A stretch of 64,000 nucleotides of DNA. It comes from Acidisoma cellulosilyticum (GTDB lineage Bacteria; Pseudomonadota; Alphaproteobacteria; Acetobacterales; Acetobacteraceae). Both the position numbers and the translations under genes were made by a program. The notes under the pieces are model-generated. The model was given only the letters and a program-made list of their open reading frames with translations. It did not search any database and was not told where the DNA came from. Positions 16,657-24,928 of the stretch are shown in pieces (within the stretch, counting starts at the first letter, position 1; each line of letters opens with the position of its first letter). Location of the stretch: positions 62,001-126,000 of the forward strand of contig NZ_JAESVA010000004.1 in assembly GCF_020621385.1 (NCBI RefSeq), read 5' to 3'.

Positions 16657-17958
16657 GTGGCCCAAGCGGATACCGGAGGACAGGTCGCGGCGCCGAGCCG
16701 TGGCTTCGCATATGAGGCGAAACTGATGTTCACCACGACCGGCGGTCGTGTGGTGCTGCTGGTGTCGCTCTGCTATCTGCTGAACATGATCGACCGCAAT
16801 GTCGTGTCGATCGCGGCCCCTGCGATCAGCGCGGAATTTGGCCTGTCGAAAACCGAGATGGGCCTGGCCTTCTCGATCTTTGGCGTTGCCTACCTGCTGC
16901 AGACCCCGGCCGGCTGGGTCTGCGACCGCTTCGGCCCGCGCGTCGGTCTGACCCTCTTCGGCCTCATCTGGATGGTCGCCATCCTGATCTGCGGTCTGGC
17001 GCCCAGCCTGGGCGTGCTGATCCTGGGCCGCGCGCTGCTGGGTCTGGGTGAGGCCGCAACCTCCCCCGCCATCACCCGTGTGATCGCCGATTGGACGCCA
17101 CCGACCCGGCGCGGTTTCGTGATCGGACTGACCCATAGTTTCATTTCCCTGGGCAATACGGCAGCCCCGCCGCTGATGGCCTTTCTGATGGGCTATTTGG
17201 CCTGGCGCGGTGCTTTTCTGGTGCTCGCCGCCGTGACGCTGGTCTGGGTGGTCTGGTGGTATGTGGTTTATCGCGACGACCCGCGCGATGCGAAGGGCGT
17301 GACCGCCGCCGAACTGGCGCAATTGTCCAGGCCGCGCAGTGCCAAGGCCAAGGCGCCCTGGGGGCCGCTGACCAAGGCGATGCTGGCCGCGACCTTCATC
17401 TATCTTTGCGTCAGCGCGTCATTCTGGACCTTCTGGACCTGGCTGCCCTCCTATTTCTTCGAGACCTATCATCTCAATCTGAAAAGCTCCGCCATCTTCA
17501 CGCTCAGCGTGCTGTTCGCGGGTGTTTTCGGCGATATTTTCGGCGGCTGGACCAGTGACGCGATCTTCCGCAAGACGGGCAATATCCGCCTGGCGCGCAG
17601 CGGGTTCGTGGCCTGCACCATGACGCTGGCCGCTATCTCGGTCGCCCCGGTGCTTGTTCTGAAAGACGTGAACCATGCCGCGATGGCCTTGGCGGCGGGC
17701 TTCTTCTTTACCCGCGCCTCGGTCTCTCCGCTCTGGGCCGTCTGCACCGATATCGCGCCGGGCTGGGCGGGGTCGGCCGGCGGCATCCTGAATACCGGCT
17801 CGGCGGTTTCCGCGATCATCGCGCCGCTGGCCTTCGGCTTCATTGCCGACGCGACCGGCAATCTGTCGACGCCTTTCGTCGCCTCGATCGCGCTTCTGCT
17901 GCTGGGTGCAGTGCTGACCATCTGGATGCGGCCTGACCGGCAGTTGCAGGGAGCTTAG
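16657..17958 (+). CDS. MFS transporter, anion:cation symporter (ACS) type
   Basis: 433 residues, about twelve membrane helices. The N-terminal MIDRNVVSIAAPAISAEFGLS and AYLLQTPAGWVCDRFGPR are typical of the ACS family, which imports organic anions such as hexuronates, galactarate or tartrate with protons. The start is GTG at 16657, chosen because GGAGGACAGG lies nine bases upstream. It ends two bases before the racemase-like gene, so it very likely imports the substrate of the OtnK/OtnC pathway. Confidence 0.88.
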   Translation: MAQADTGGQVAAPSRGFAYEAKLMFTTTGGRVVLLVSLCYLLNMIDRNVVSIAAPAISAEFGLSKTEMGLAFSIFGVAYLLQTPAGWVCDRFGPRVGLTLFGLIWMVAILICGLAPSLGVLILGRALLGLGEAATSPAITRVIADWTPPTRRGFVIGLTHSFISLGNTAAPPLMAFLMGYLAWRGAFLVLAAVTLVWVVWWYVVYRDDPRDAKGVTAAELAQLSRPRSAKAKAPWGPLTKAMLAATFIYLCVSASFWTFWTWLPSYFFETYHLNLKSSAIFTLSVLFAGVFGDIFGGWTSDAIFRKTGNIRLARSGFVACTMTLAAISVAPVLVLKDVNHAAMALAAGFFFTRASVSPLWAVCTDIAPGWAGSAGGILNTGSAVSAIIAPLAFGFIADATGNLSTPFVASIALLLLGAVLTIWMRPDRQLQGA

Positions 17959-17960
17959 TC

Positions 17961-18668
17961 ATGGCGAAACCGAGAATCGTATTGCTGCACGCGACCCCGG
18001 TCGCCATGGACCCCATCGGCCGGGCGATGGCCGCCCTTTGGCCCGAGGCGGAGGCGGTGAACCTGCTCGATGACGGGTTGAGCATCGACCGCGCCGAGGA
18101 GGGTGAAACGCTGTCGGCCGCGCTGACCGGGCGCTTTCTGACGCTCGGCGATTATGCCGTCGGGCCGATGCATGCGGCCGGAATTCTGGCCACCTGCTCG
18201 GCCTTCGGTCCCGCGCTCGACCAGCTGAAGGCCAAATTGCCGGTGCCGGTGGTCAAGCCGAACGAACCGATGTTCCGGGCCGCGCTCGCGTCCGGCCGGC
18301 GGATTGCGATGCTCGCAACCTTCGCCCCGGCGGTCGCGAGTATGGAGGAGGAGTTTCGCGGTCTGGCCGCGGACCTGCGCCCCGGTGCTTCGCTGACCAG
18401 CATCGTCGTGCCGGGGGCGATCGCGGCTTTGCGCGCGGGCGACGCCGAGACCCATAACCGCCTGGTTGCCGCGGCCGCCGCCGGGCTGGACGATTTCGAC
18501 GCCATCATGCTCGCCCATTTCTCAACCTCGCGGGCGCTGGAAGCGGTGCGTGCCGCGACCGATATTCCGGTTTTCGCCGCGCCCGAAGCGGCGGTCGCGG
18601 CGATGAGAGCGGCGGTGGAGGCAGCCTTCGCCGACTATGACGCAGAGAAAGGCCCAGTCACACGATGA
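17961..18668 (+). CDS. Asp/Glu racemase superfamily protein with a single catalytic-type Cys
   Basis: 235 residues. The start MAKPRIVLLHATPVAMDPI and the segment AAGILATCSAFGPALDQL place it in the aspartate/glutamate/hydantoin racemase and arylmalonate decarboxylase superfamily. The first-half Cys (in ATCSAFG) is present, but the second-half position expected to hold the partner Cys reads MLAHFSTSRALEAV, so a two-Cys racemization mechanism is unlikely. It is coupled to otnK by a 4-base overlap, which suggests that it isomerises, epimerises or decarboxylates a sugar-acid intermediate before phosphorylation. Confidence 0.82.
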   Translation: MAKPRIVLLHATPVAMDPIGRAMAALWPEAEAVNLLDDGLSIDRAEEGETLSAALTGRFLTLGDYAVGPMHAAGILATCSAFGPALDQLKAKLPVPVVKPNEPMFRAALASGRRIAMLATFAPAVASMEEEFRGLAADLRPGASLTSIVVPGAIAALRAGDAETHNRLVAAAAAGLDDFDAIMLAHFSTSRALEAVRAATDIPVFAAPEAAVAAMRAAVEAAFADYDAEKGPVTR

Positions 18669-19936
18669 CGGTTCTTGGTTGTATTGCCGATGATTTTACG
18701 GGTGCGACCGATCTTGCGGGGCTGCTCGCACGGTCTGGGGTCAGGGTCAGGCTGCATACGGGCCTGCCCGAGGCAGCGCCGGGGGCAGACACTGCCGCTT
18801 TCGAGGTGATCGCGCTGAAGATCCGCACGGCGCCGGTTGAGGTGGCGGTGGCCGAGGCACGAGCGGCGCTCGATTGGCTGAAGCGGGCCGGGGCGACGCG
18901 CTTCTTCTGGAAATATTGCTCGACCTTCGATTCGACGGCCAAGGGCAATATCGGCCCTGTGGCGGAGGCGTTGATGGCCGATCTTGGCATCGGCGGCACG
19001 ATCTATTGCCCGGCCTTTCCCGAAAACGGCCGGCGGGTCTTCATGGGCAATCTGTTCGTGCAGCAACAGCCTTTGGCCGAAAGCCCGATGAAGGACCATC
19101 CCTTGACGCCGATGCGCGACAGCAACCTGATGCGGCTGCTGGAACCGCAGGTGACGGCGCCCGTGCATCTGGCGGACCGCACCCAAGTCGCCCTGGGTGC
19201 TGCGGCGCTGCGTGCCCGGATCGACGCGCTGATGGGGGAAGGCCGCGCGCATGTCGTGGTCGATGCGGTCGATAACGGCGATCTGCGCGTGGTCGCCGAG
19301 GCCTGCCGCGATATGGTGCTGATGACCGGCGGCTCGGCTTTGGCGATGCCCTTGCCGAGCCTCTATCTCGCGGACGGCACACTGTCTGCGGATGCGGAAA
19401 AGGCGGCGAAACCTGTGCTCGGTCGTGGTGCGGTGGTGCTGTCAGGCAGTGCGTCCGCGATGACCAATGCGCAGGTGGCCGATTATCTGGGTCGCGGCGG
19501 TCCCGCTTTGCAGCTCGATCCGCTGGACCTGGCCGAGAACGGCCATGGCGCTGGGCTCGACTGGTTGGCCGCGCAGGATCTGGCGCGCGCCCCGCTGATC
19601 TATGCGACTGCCAAGCCCGACCGGGTGCGCGCCGTGCAGGAGACGCTGGGCGTCGAGAAAGCCGGTGCGATCGTCGAGGCAGCGCTGGCGGCCCTGGCCG
19701 TGCGGGCGCGGGATCTGGGCGCGTCGCGCATCGTCGTGGCCGGGGGCGAGACCTCGGGCGCGGTCACGAAGGCGCTTGGCGTCACGCAGATGGATATCGG
19801 TCCCGAAATCGCGCCCGGCGTGCCCTGGTGCTTCTGCCGTTCTGGCGGCTATCAGATCGCGCTCACCCTCAAGTCAGGGAATTTCGGCAAGGTCAGTTTC
19901 TTTGCCGATGCCCTCGGCCTGCTGGAGGTCGCATGA
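18665..19936 (+). CDS. otnK: 3-oxo-tetronate kinase OtnK (DUF1537, four-carbon acid-sugar kinase)
   Basis: 423 residues, full length. The N-terminal domain opens with the family motif LGCIADDFTGATDLAGLLA and includes WKYCSTFDSTAKGNIGPV; the C-terminal nucleotide-binding domain has VLSGSASAMTNAQ and VVAGGETSGAVTKALGV. DUF1537 kinases phosphorylate 3-oxo-tetronates at C4 (OtnK), or D-threonate, D-erythronate and related acids. OtnK is favoured because a class II aldolase-type decarboxylase (OtnC) follows with a 4-base overlap. Its ATG also overlaps the stop of the racemase-like gene. Confidence 0.9.
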   Translation: MTVLGCIADDFTGATDLAGLLARSGVRVRLHTGLPEAAPGADTAAFEVIALKIRTAPVEVAVAEARAALDWLKRAGATRFFWKYCSTFDSTAKGNIGPVAEALMADLGIGGTIYCPAFPENGRRVFMGNLFVQQQPLAESPMKDHPLTPMRDSNLMRLLEPQVTAPVHLADRTQVALGAAALRARIDALMGEGRAHVVVDAVDNGDLRVVAEACRDMVLMTGGSALAMPLPSLYLADGTLSADAEKAAKPVLGRGAVVLSGSASAMTNAQVADYLGRGGPALQLDPLDLAENGHGAGLDWLAAQDLARAPLIYATAKPDRVRAVQETLGVEKAGAIVEAALAALAVRARDLGASRIVVAGGETSGAVTKALGVTQMDIGPEIAPGVPWCFCRSGGYQIALTLKSGNFGKVSFFADALGLLEVA

Positions 19937-20580
19937 GCGCGGAGGCGAAGCTGCGCGAGCAGATGTGCCTGCTGGCGAAGTCGATCTTCGATCGGGGGCT
20001 GACCGGCGGATCGACCGGCAATATCTCGGCCCGGACGCCGGACGGCGGGCTGCTGGTGAGCCCGACGGGATCGAGCTTTGGCAGGCTGGACCCCGCCCGG
20101 CTCAGCCGGTTCGACGTATCGGGCCGGCTGATCGCGGGTGACAAGCCCACGAAGGAGATGCCGCTTCATGCGGCCTTCTATGAAACGCGCGCGGCGACGG
20201 GCGCGGTGGTGCATCTGCATTCCTGCCATTCGGTTGCCTTGTCCATGCTGCCGGAGACGGACCCCGACAATTTTCTGCCGCCGCTGACGCCCTATGGCAT
20301 CATGCGGCTCGGCAAGGTGGTTCTGCTGCCCTATTTCATGCCGGGCGATGCGGCGATGGGGGAGGCCGTGCGTGGTCTGGCGGGACGGCGCTCCGCCGTC
20401 ATGCTGGCCAATCACGGTCCCGTGGTCGCGGGTAAGGATGTCGAGGCAGCGTGCAATGCGATCGAGGAGCTGGAGGATACCGCCCGGCTCGCGATTTTGA
20501 CGCGCGGCCTGTCACCCCGCATGCTGACCGAGGCGCAGATCCAGGCGCTGGTGACGACGTTTGCGCCCGATTGGGATTGA
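19933..20580 (+). CDS. otnC: 3-oxo-tetronate 4-phosphate decarboxylase OtnC (class II aldolase family)
   Basis: 215 residues with the class II aldolase/adducin fold: LTGGSTGNISARTPDG binds the phosphate, KEMPLHAAFYE and VVHLHSCHSVAL supply the catalytic acid and His-x-His metal ligands, and MLANHGPVVAG gives the third His. In the OtnK pathway it decarboxylates 3-oxo-tetronate 4-phosphate to dihydroxyacetone phosphate and CO2. The ATG overlaps the otnK stop (ATGA). A fuculose-phosphate aldolase-like activity is the alternative; the otnK partner favours decarboxylation. Confidence 0.88.
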   Translation: MSAEAKLREQMCLLAKSIFDRGLTGGSTGNISARTPDGGLLVSPTGSSFGRLDPARLSRFDVSGRLIAGDKPTKEMPLHAAFYETRAATGAVVHLHSCHSVALSMLPETDPDNFLPPLTPYGIMRLGKVVLLPYFMPGDAAMGEAVRGLAGRRSAVMLANHGPVVAGKDVEAACNAIEELEDTARLAILTRGLSPRMLTEAQIQALVTTFAPDWD

Positions 20581-20614
20581 GCCGCGTCACGCGATCCCTG
20601 TGAAGCGAAGCCCG

Positions 20615-22009
20615 ATGTCAGCGATGCCGCCAGATAGCCAATCTTCCGCGGCCGACGGGCTGGCGAAATCCGCGCGCCTTCGGGCCATGACGGCGGTGGC
20701 GACGGCGGTCTTGCTGTCGGCGCTGGACTACACCGTGGTCAATGTCGCCATGCCCAGTATCGGGCATGACGTCCATGCGAGCGATTCCGCCGCGATATGG
20801 ATCATCAACGCCTATCAGGTCACCAGCCTTGTCGCTTTGCTGCCGGTGGCGTCGCTGGGCGAGAAATTCGGCCATGCGCGGATGTGCCGCATCGGCCTGG
20901 TTCTGTTCGTCCTGGCCTCGCTGCTATGCGCTGCCTCTCAGTCCCTGCCGGAACTTGCCTTGGCCAGAGCGCTGCAAGGATTGGGCAGCGCCTGCATATT
21001 GGGTGTGAATGCGGCGCTGATCCGGTTTATCTACCCGGCGCGGATCCTGGGTCGGGGCATCGCCTTGAACGCCCTGGTCATCGCGCTCGGCACTGCCTTG
21101 GGACCATCCGTTGCCGCCGCCGTCCTGTCCTTCGCCAGTTGGAAATGGCTGTTTCTGATCAATCTGCCCTTGGGCGGCCTGGCCATGTATTTTGCGGCGA
21201 CCGCTTTGCCGGCGACGCCCAGGGCGCGCGTCACATTCGATTGGCAGAGTGCCGTTCTGCTGGCGATCGGCCTGGTGGCACTCGTCGCCGGGGGCGATAA
21301 TTTTGCGCAAGGCAAGGGCGGCGTCTTCGGGTTTCTGTTGCTGGCACTCAGCTTTGTCAGCCTAGGCCTTATGGTGAGAATGCAACTCGCCCGTTCGCAC
21401 CCCCTGCTGCCGGTGGATCTTTTGGCGCGGCCGGACTTCGCCATTGCCTTCACGACCAGCGTTCTGGCCTTCATCGCGTCCAATTTCTTCATCATCTCGA
21501 TGCCCTTCAATCTTGCCAATGTGCTGCATCGAAACCCGGTGGAGACCGGCCTTATCATCACGGCCTGGCCGGTCGCGATCGTGCTGACCGCGCCTTTGGT
21601 CGGCCGGCTGGCGGATCGCTATCCCGCCGCCACCTTGACGTCATTGGGCATGGTGATCGTCAGCCTGGGCTTTCTTCTGCTGTGTTTTCTGCCGGCCCAT
21701 CCGAGCGATATCGACATTGTCTGGCGGATCGCGCTCGCCGGCTGCGGATTTTCCCTGGTGCAGCCGCCGAATAACCGGGCGATGCTGACGGCCGCGCCGA
21801 AGCACCGGATTTCCGGCGCCAGCGGCATGATCTCCGTCTCCCGATTGTCCGGCCAGACATTCGGCGGCATGCTGGTGGCGCTGACCTTGGGCCTGGTCCA
21901 TTCGTCACCGAACAAGACCTGCCTGGCGCTTGCCGCCTTGGCCGCTTTCACCGGTGCGGCGTTGAGCTTCAGCCGCGTCTTTTTCGAGACGGGCCGGCAA
22001 ATCGGGTGA
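20615..22009 (+). CDS. MFS transporter, DHA2 (EmrB/QacA-like) family
   Basis: 464 residues, with about 14 membrane helices. LSALDYTVVNVAMPSIGHDV is the typical first-helix motif D-x-TVVNVALP of DHA2 exporters, and LGSACILGVNAALIRFIYP matches the helix-5 antiporter motif region. The start is uncertain: ATG 20615 has a weak GAAG upstream and ATG 20624 is also possible. It lies 34 bases after otnC and may be cotranscribed. Usually a proton-driven efflux pump; here it could export a toxic intermediate or be unrelated. Confidence 0.82.
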   Translation: MSAMPPDSQSSAADGLAKSARLRAMTAVATAVLLSALDYTVVNVAMPSIGHDVHASDSAAIWIINAYQVTSLVALLPVASLGEKFGHARMCRIGLVLFVLASLLCAASQSLPELALARALQGLGSACILGVNAALIRFIYPARILGRGIALNALVIALGTALGPSVAAAVLSFASWKWLFLINLPLGGLAMYFAATALPATPRARVTFDWQSAVLLAIGLVALVAGGDNFAQGKGGVFGFLLLALSFVSLGLMVRMQLARSHPLLPVDLLARPDFAIAFTTSVLAFIASNFFIISMPFNLANVLHRNPVETGLIITAWPVAIVLTAPLVGRLADRYPAATLTSLGMVIVSLGFLLLCFLPAHPSDIDIVWRIALAGCGFSLVQPPNNRAMLTAAPKHRISGASGMISVSRLSGQTFGGMLVALTLGLVHSSPNKTCLALAALAAFTGAALSFSRVFFETGRQIG

Positions 22010-22042
22010 CATAACAAATGCGGCCGCACGTCGGGTCAAACT

Positions 22043-23422
22043 TCAGGCCGTCAGCCGGTCGCCGAGCCAGCGCAGAAACGTGGGGTCGCTGCCATAGGCG
22101 ACGTTGATGCGCATCGTCGTCGCATCCTCGCCCGAGACGGAAAAGGCGCGGGCGGGCGCGATGAAGATCCCGTTTTTTGCCGCATCGGCGACAAGGTCGA
22201 CCTCCGCCGCGCGATCCCTGGCATGGAGCCAGAGATAGAATCCGGTATTCGCCGGCCGTGCAATCTGGAAGCCTAGCCCTTCCAAACCCTCGATCGTTTT
22301 CGCGACGGCCTCGGCGAGGCGAAGCGTCAGCCGGCGCAGGTGCCGCAGATAATGCCCTTGTTCCATCAGCGCATGGATGAGCCGCTCATTATGGGCTGAG
22401 GTCGAGACCATGGTGACGACCGCAAGTTCAGTGAGTTCGTCCGTACGGCTGCGGCTGGCCGCGATATAGCCGGAGCGGAAGCTGCCCGCGAGCGTCTTCG
22501 AAAACGATCCGATATAGATCACCCGTTCGAGTTGATCGAGCGAGGCCAGCCTTGGTGTCGCATAGGGCAGGATATCGGCGAAAGGATCGTCTTCGATGAT
22601 GAGCATATCCTCGGACGCCGCCGCCTTCAGCAAGGCGAAGGCGCGGGCCAAGGTGATGGACCCACCCGTGGGATTATGCGCGAGCGACTGGGTGAAAAAA
22701 AGCAGGGCGCCGCTGCTGCGGGCCTTGGCGACGAAATCATCCACATCCGGCCCGTCATGCTGCCGCCGGACGCCGATGATGCGGGCACCGGCTATGTGGA
22801 GCTTGGAAAAGAGCGGGTAATAGCCGGGCTCATCGACGAGCACCGCGTCACCCGGACGCACATAGCTGCGAATGATGAGATCCATGGCGTGATTGGCACC
22901 ATGGGTCATCAAAATCTGGTCGGGCGTGCAGTCAATGCCGCGCTCACCCAAGGTGCCGCACAGACGCTCGCGCAGCAGTGGAAAGCCGCGTGCCGTATTG
23001 TAGTTATAGGCTTCCGGTGAGGTCAGCTTGATGGCGGAGAGGGCGCGTCGCAATTGCGCGTCCCCCAGCCAATCGGCAGGCAGGCGTCCGTCACCGGGGC
23101 GGATGAGCAGGCGCCGCTCCAACTGCTCCGTCAGGAGGGCCGCACCGTTCGGGATGCCGGCGAAGGGCGAGATCTTGCTGCGGACGGGTGCTGCCGCACC
23201 GCGGCTGACGTAATAGCCCGATCCCGGCCGGGATTGCAGAACGCCTTGCGCCACGAGGCGGATATAGGCGTCCACCACGGTATTCTTTGCGACGCCGAGG
23301 AGTTGTGCCTCGTCACGGATGGAACGCACGCGGTCACCCGGTCTCAGCACACCGGTCGCGATCTGTTGCAGGATGCCCTGAGCGACGAGATCGATCTTCG
23401 AGCCGGGCAGACCGCTGTCCAT
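22043..23422 (-). CDS. MocR family regulator 1 (GntR helix-turn-helix fused to PLP aminotransferase-like domain)
   Basis: 459 residues. Residues 1-75 form the GntR winged helix (PGDRVRSIRDEAQLLGVAKNTVVDAYIRLVAQGVL); the rest is a fold-type I aminotransferase domain with the PLP lysine in IGSFSKTLAGSFRSGY, the NPTGG motif, and an Arg for a carboxylate in TTMRINVAYGS. Such proteins bind PLP and an amine or amino-aldehyde effector rather than catalysing transamination. It is divergent from HMG-CoA reductase 1, with an inverted GTACC/GGTAC repeat between them, so it should regulate that half of the mevalonate island. It is paralogous to the MocR at 33313. Confidence 0.9.
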   Translation of the reverse strand: MDSGLPGSKIDLVAQGILQQIATGVLRPGDRVRSIRDEAQLLGVAKNTVVDAYIRLVAQGVLQSRPGSGYYVSRGAAAPVRSKISPFAGIPNGAALLTEQLERRLLIRPGDGRLPADWLGDAQLRRALSAIKLTSPEAYNYNTARGFPLLRERLCGTLGERGIDCTPDQILMTHGANHAMDLIIRSYVRPGDAVLVDEPGYYPLFSKLHIAGARIIGVRRQHDGPDVDDFVAKARSSGALLFFTQSLAHNPTGGSITLARAFALLKAAASEDMLIIEDDPFADILPYATPRLASLDQLERVIYIGSFSKTLAGSFRSGYIAASRSRTDELTELAVVTMVSTSAHNERLIHALMEQGHYLRHLRRLTLRLAEAVAKTIEGLEGLGFQIARPANTGFYLWLHARDRAAEVDLVADAAKNGIFIAPARAFSVSGEDATTMRINVAYGSDPTFLRWLGDRLTA

Positions 23423-23425
23423 ATT

Positions 23426-23447
23426 GTACCCCTTTTTTGTCTGGTAC
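23426..23447. promoter_or_regulatory. Putative MocR operator (inverted GTACC/GGTAC repeat)
   Basis: GTACC (23426-23430) and GGTAC (23443-23447) form a perfect inverted repeat with a 12-base T-rich spacer, directly upstream of the MocR 1 start codon. Read on the minus strand the proximal half is GGTACAAT next to the ATG; the same eight bases occur at the start of MocR 2 (33307-33314). Confidence 0.5.
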
Positions 23448-23581
23448 GGAGGCCACCAGTTTCTGCAAATCTGTCTCTGTCACACTCTTAGGCGCTCTCC
23501 TACATAGGAGGAAAGGCCGGTTCGCGGTCAGTGGGAGAAATTGGCCGGGAAGGCTGTCCCAAAATCCAAGGGAGCGCCGCT

Positions 23582-24868
23582 ATGCAGCCAGAGACTATCA
23601 AGACCCAGCAACCGGATCTGACGGGTGCCGCGCCTGCCGCGCGGCTTCATCAAGTGGCGGCCTTTGCGGGCCTGTCGGCCGATCAGACCGCCCATCTGGC
23701 GCAGCCCTCCAATATCGAGCGCTCGATCGCGGACCATATGATCGAGAATATGGTCACGACCCTTGCGATTCCGGTGGGCGTCGCGACTGGCTTGCTGGTC
23801 GACGGTCAGGAAGTGATGGTGCCGCTCGCGATCGAGGAGACCTCGATCGTCAGTTTCGTGACGGACTCGGCGCGGAAGTGCCGTCCGGCCGGCGGGATCA
23901 CAACCTCGATGTCCGGCACGGTGATGATCGCCCAGATCCAACTGGTCCATGTGCCCGATCCTTACCGCACCAGGACCCTGATCCTGGAACGTCGGGATGA
24001 GATCGGCGCGCTATGCGATGCCTGCGACCCGACCCTTTTGCGAATGGGTGGCGGCTTTCGGGATATCGAGGTTCGCATCATCGATACTGCGGCCGGGCCC
24101 ATGGTCGTGCTGCATCTTCTGATCGATACCCGCGACGCCATGGGCGCGAATACGGTCAATACCATGGCGGAGGCGGTGGCGCCCCGGCTGAAGGAATGGA
24201 CCGGGGCGCAGCCGCTGCTGCGTATCTTGTCCAATCTCGCTGACCGGCGCTTGGCGCGCGCGCACGCGACCTGGCGCCCCGCGGATATCGGCGGGGAGGC
24301 TGTGCGCGACGCGATCGTTTTGGCTTACCGCTTCGCCGATGCGGACCCTTACCGCGCGACGACCAACAATAAGGGCATCATGAACGGCATATCGGCCGTT
24401 GTGCTCGCGACCGGAAACGATACCCGCGCGGTGGAAGCCGGCGCCCATGCCTATGCCGCCAGGAGCGGCCGTTACCGCAGCCTGTCGCAATGGGAGGTCG
24501 ACGCCGAGGGCAATCTGTGCGGCTCGATCGAATTGCCGATGGCCGTGGGCCTGGTCGGCGGGGCGACGCGCACGCATCCGACGGCGCGGGTGTTGCTGGC
24601 CATTACCGGCGCCAAGACGGCCGAGGGACTGGCGCGTATCATCGCGGCGGTCGGGCTGGTGCAGAATTTCGGTGCCCTGCATGCGCTGACGACGGACGGC
24701 ATTCAGAAAGGGCATATGGCCCGCCATGCCTCAAACGTCGCGATCGATGCCGGCGCGGTCGGGGAGGATGTGGCGCAGGTCGCACAGGAAATGATCGCGC
24801 GTCGTAGCATCAATGTGGAGACGGCAAAGGCCATTCTTGCCGAAAGGCAGAGCCAGCGCGCCGATTGA
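23582..24868 (+). CDS. mvaA: HMG-CoA reductase, class II (degradative type), copy 1
   Basis: 428 residues, the size of the Pseudomonas mevalonii enzyme. All four catalytic residues are visible: Glu near 85 (PLAIEETSIV), Lys264 (TNNKGIMNG), Asp280 (GNDTRAVEAGA) and His382 (GHMARHASNVA). Other class II landmarks are HMIENMVTTLAIPVGVA and DTRDAMGANTVNTMAE. The reaction is mevalonate + CoA + 2 NAD to HMG-CoA + 2 NADH; the degradative direction is inferred from HMG-CoA lyase in the same island and the absence of isoprenoid genes. GGGAG precedes the ATG at 23582. It heads an operon with a lactonase, an SDR and a PEP-mutase-family gene. Confidence 0.93.
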   Translation: MQPETIKTQQPDLTGAAPAARLHQVAAFAGLSADQTAHLAQPSNIERSIADHMIENMVTTLAIPVGVATGLLVDGQEVMVPLAIEETSIVSFVTDSARKCRPAGGITTSMSGTVMIAQIQLVHVPDPYRTRTLILERRDEIGALCDACDPTLLRMGGGFRDIEVRIIDTAAGPMVVLHLLIDTRDAMGANTVNTMAEAVAPRLKEWTGAQPLLRILSNLADRRLARAHATWRPADIGGEAVRDAIVLAYRFADADPYRATTNNKGIMNGISAVVLATGNDTRAVEAGAHAYAARSGRYRSLSQWEVDAEGNLCGSIELPMAVGLVGGATRTHPTARVLLAITGAKTAEGLARIIAAVGLVQNFGALHALTTDGIQKGHMARHASNVAIDAGAVGEDVAQVAQEMIARRSINVETAKAILAERQSQRAD

Positions 24869-24928
24869 GCCGATAAGCAGGCCCCCAAGGCTTGCGCTAA
24901 AAACCAATAAAACAGGGAAACGCCAAGA

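Noticed and set aside
22019-22028. TGCGGCCGCA palindrome between the DHA2 transporter and MocR1
   Set aside because: A loop-less 10-base GC palindrome is common by chance in this composition and lies between two converging genes with no T-run.
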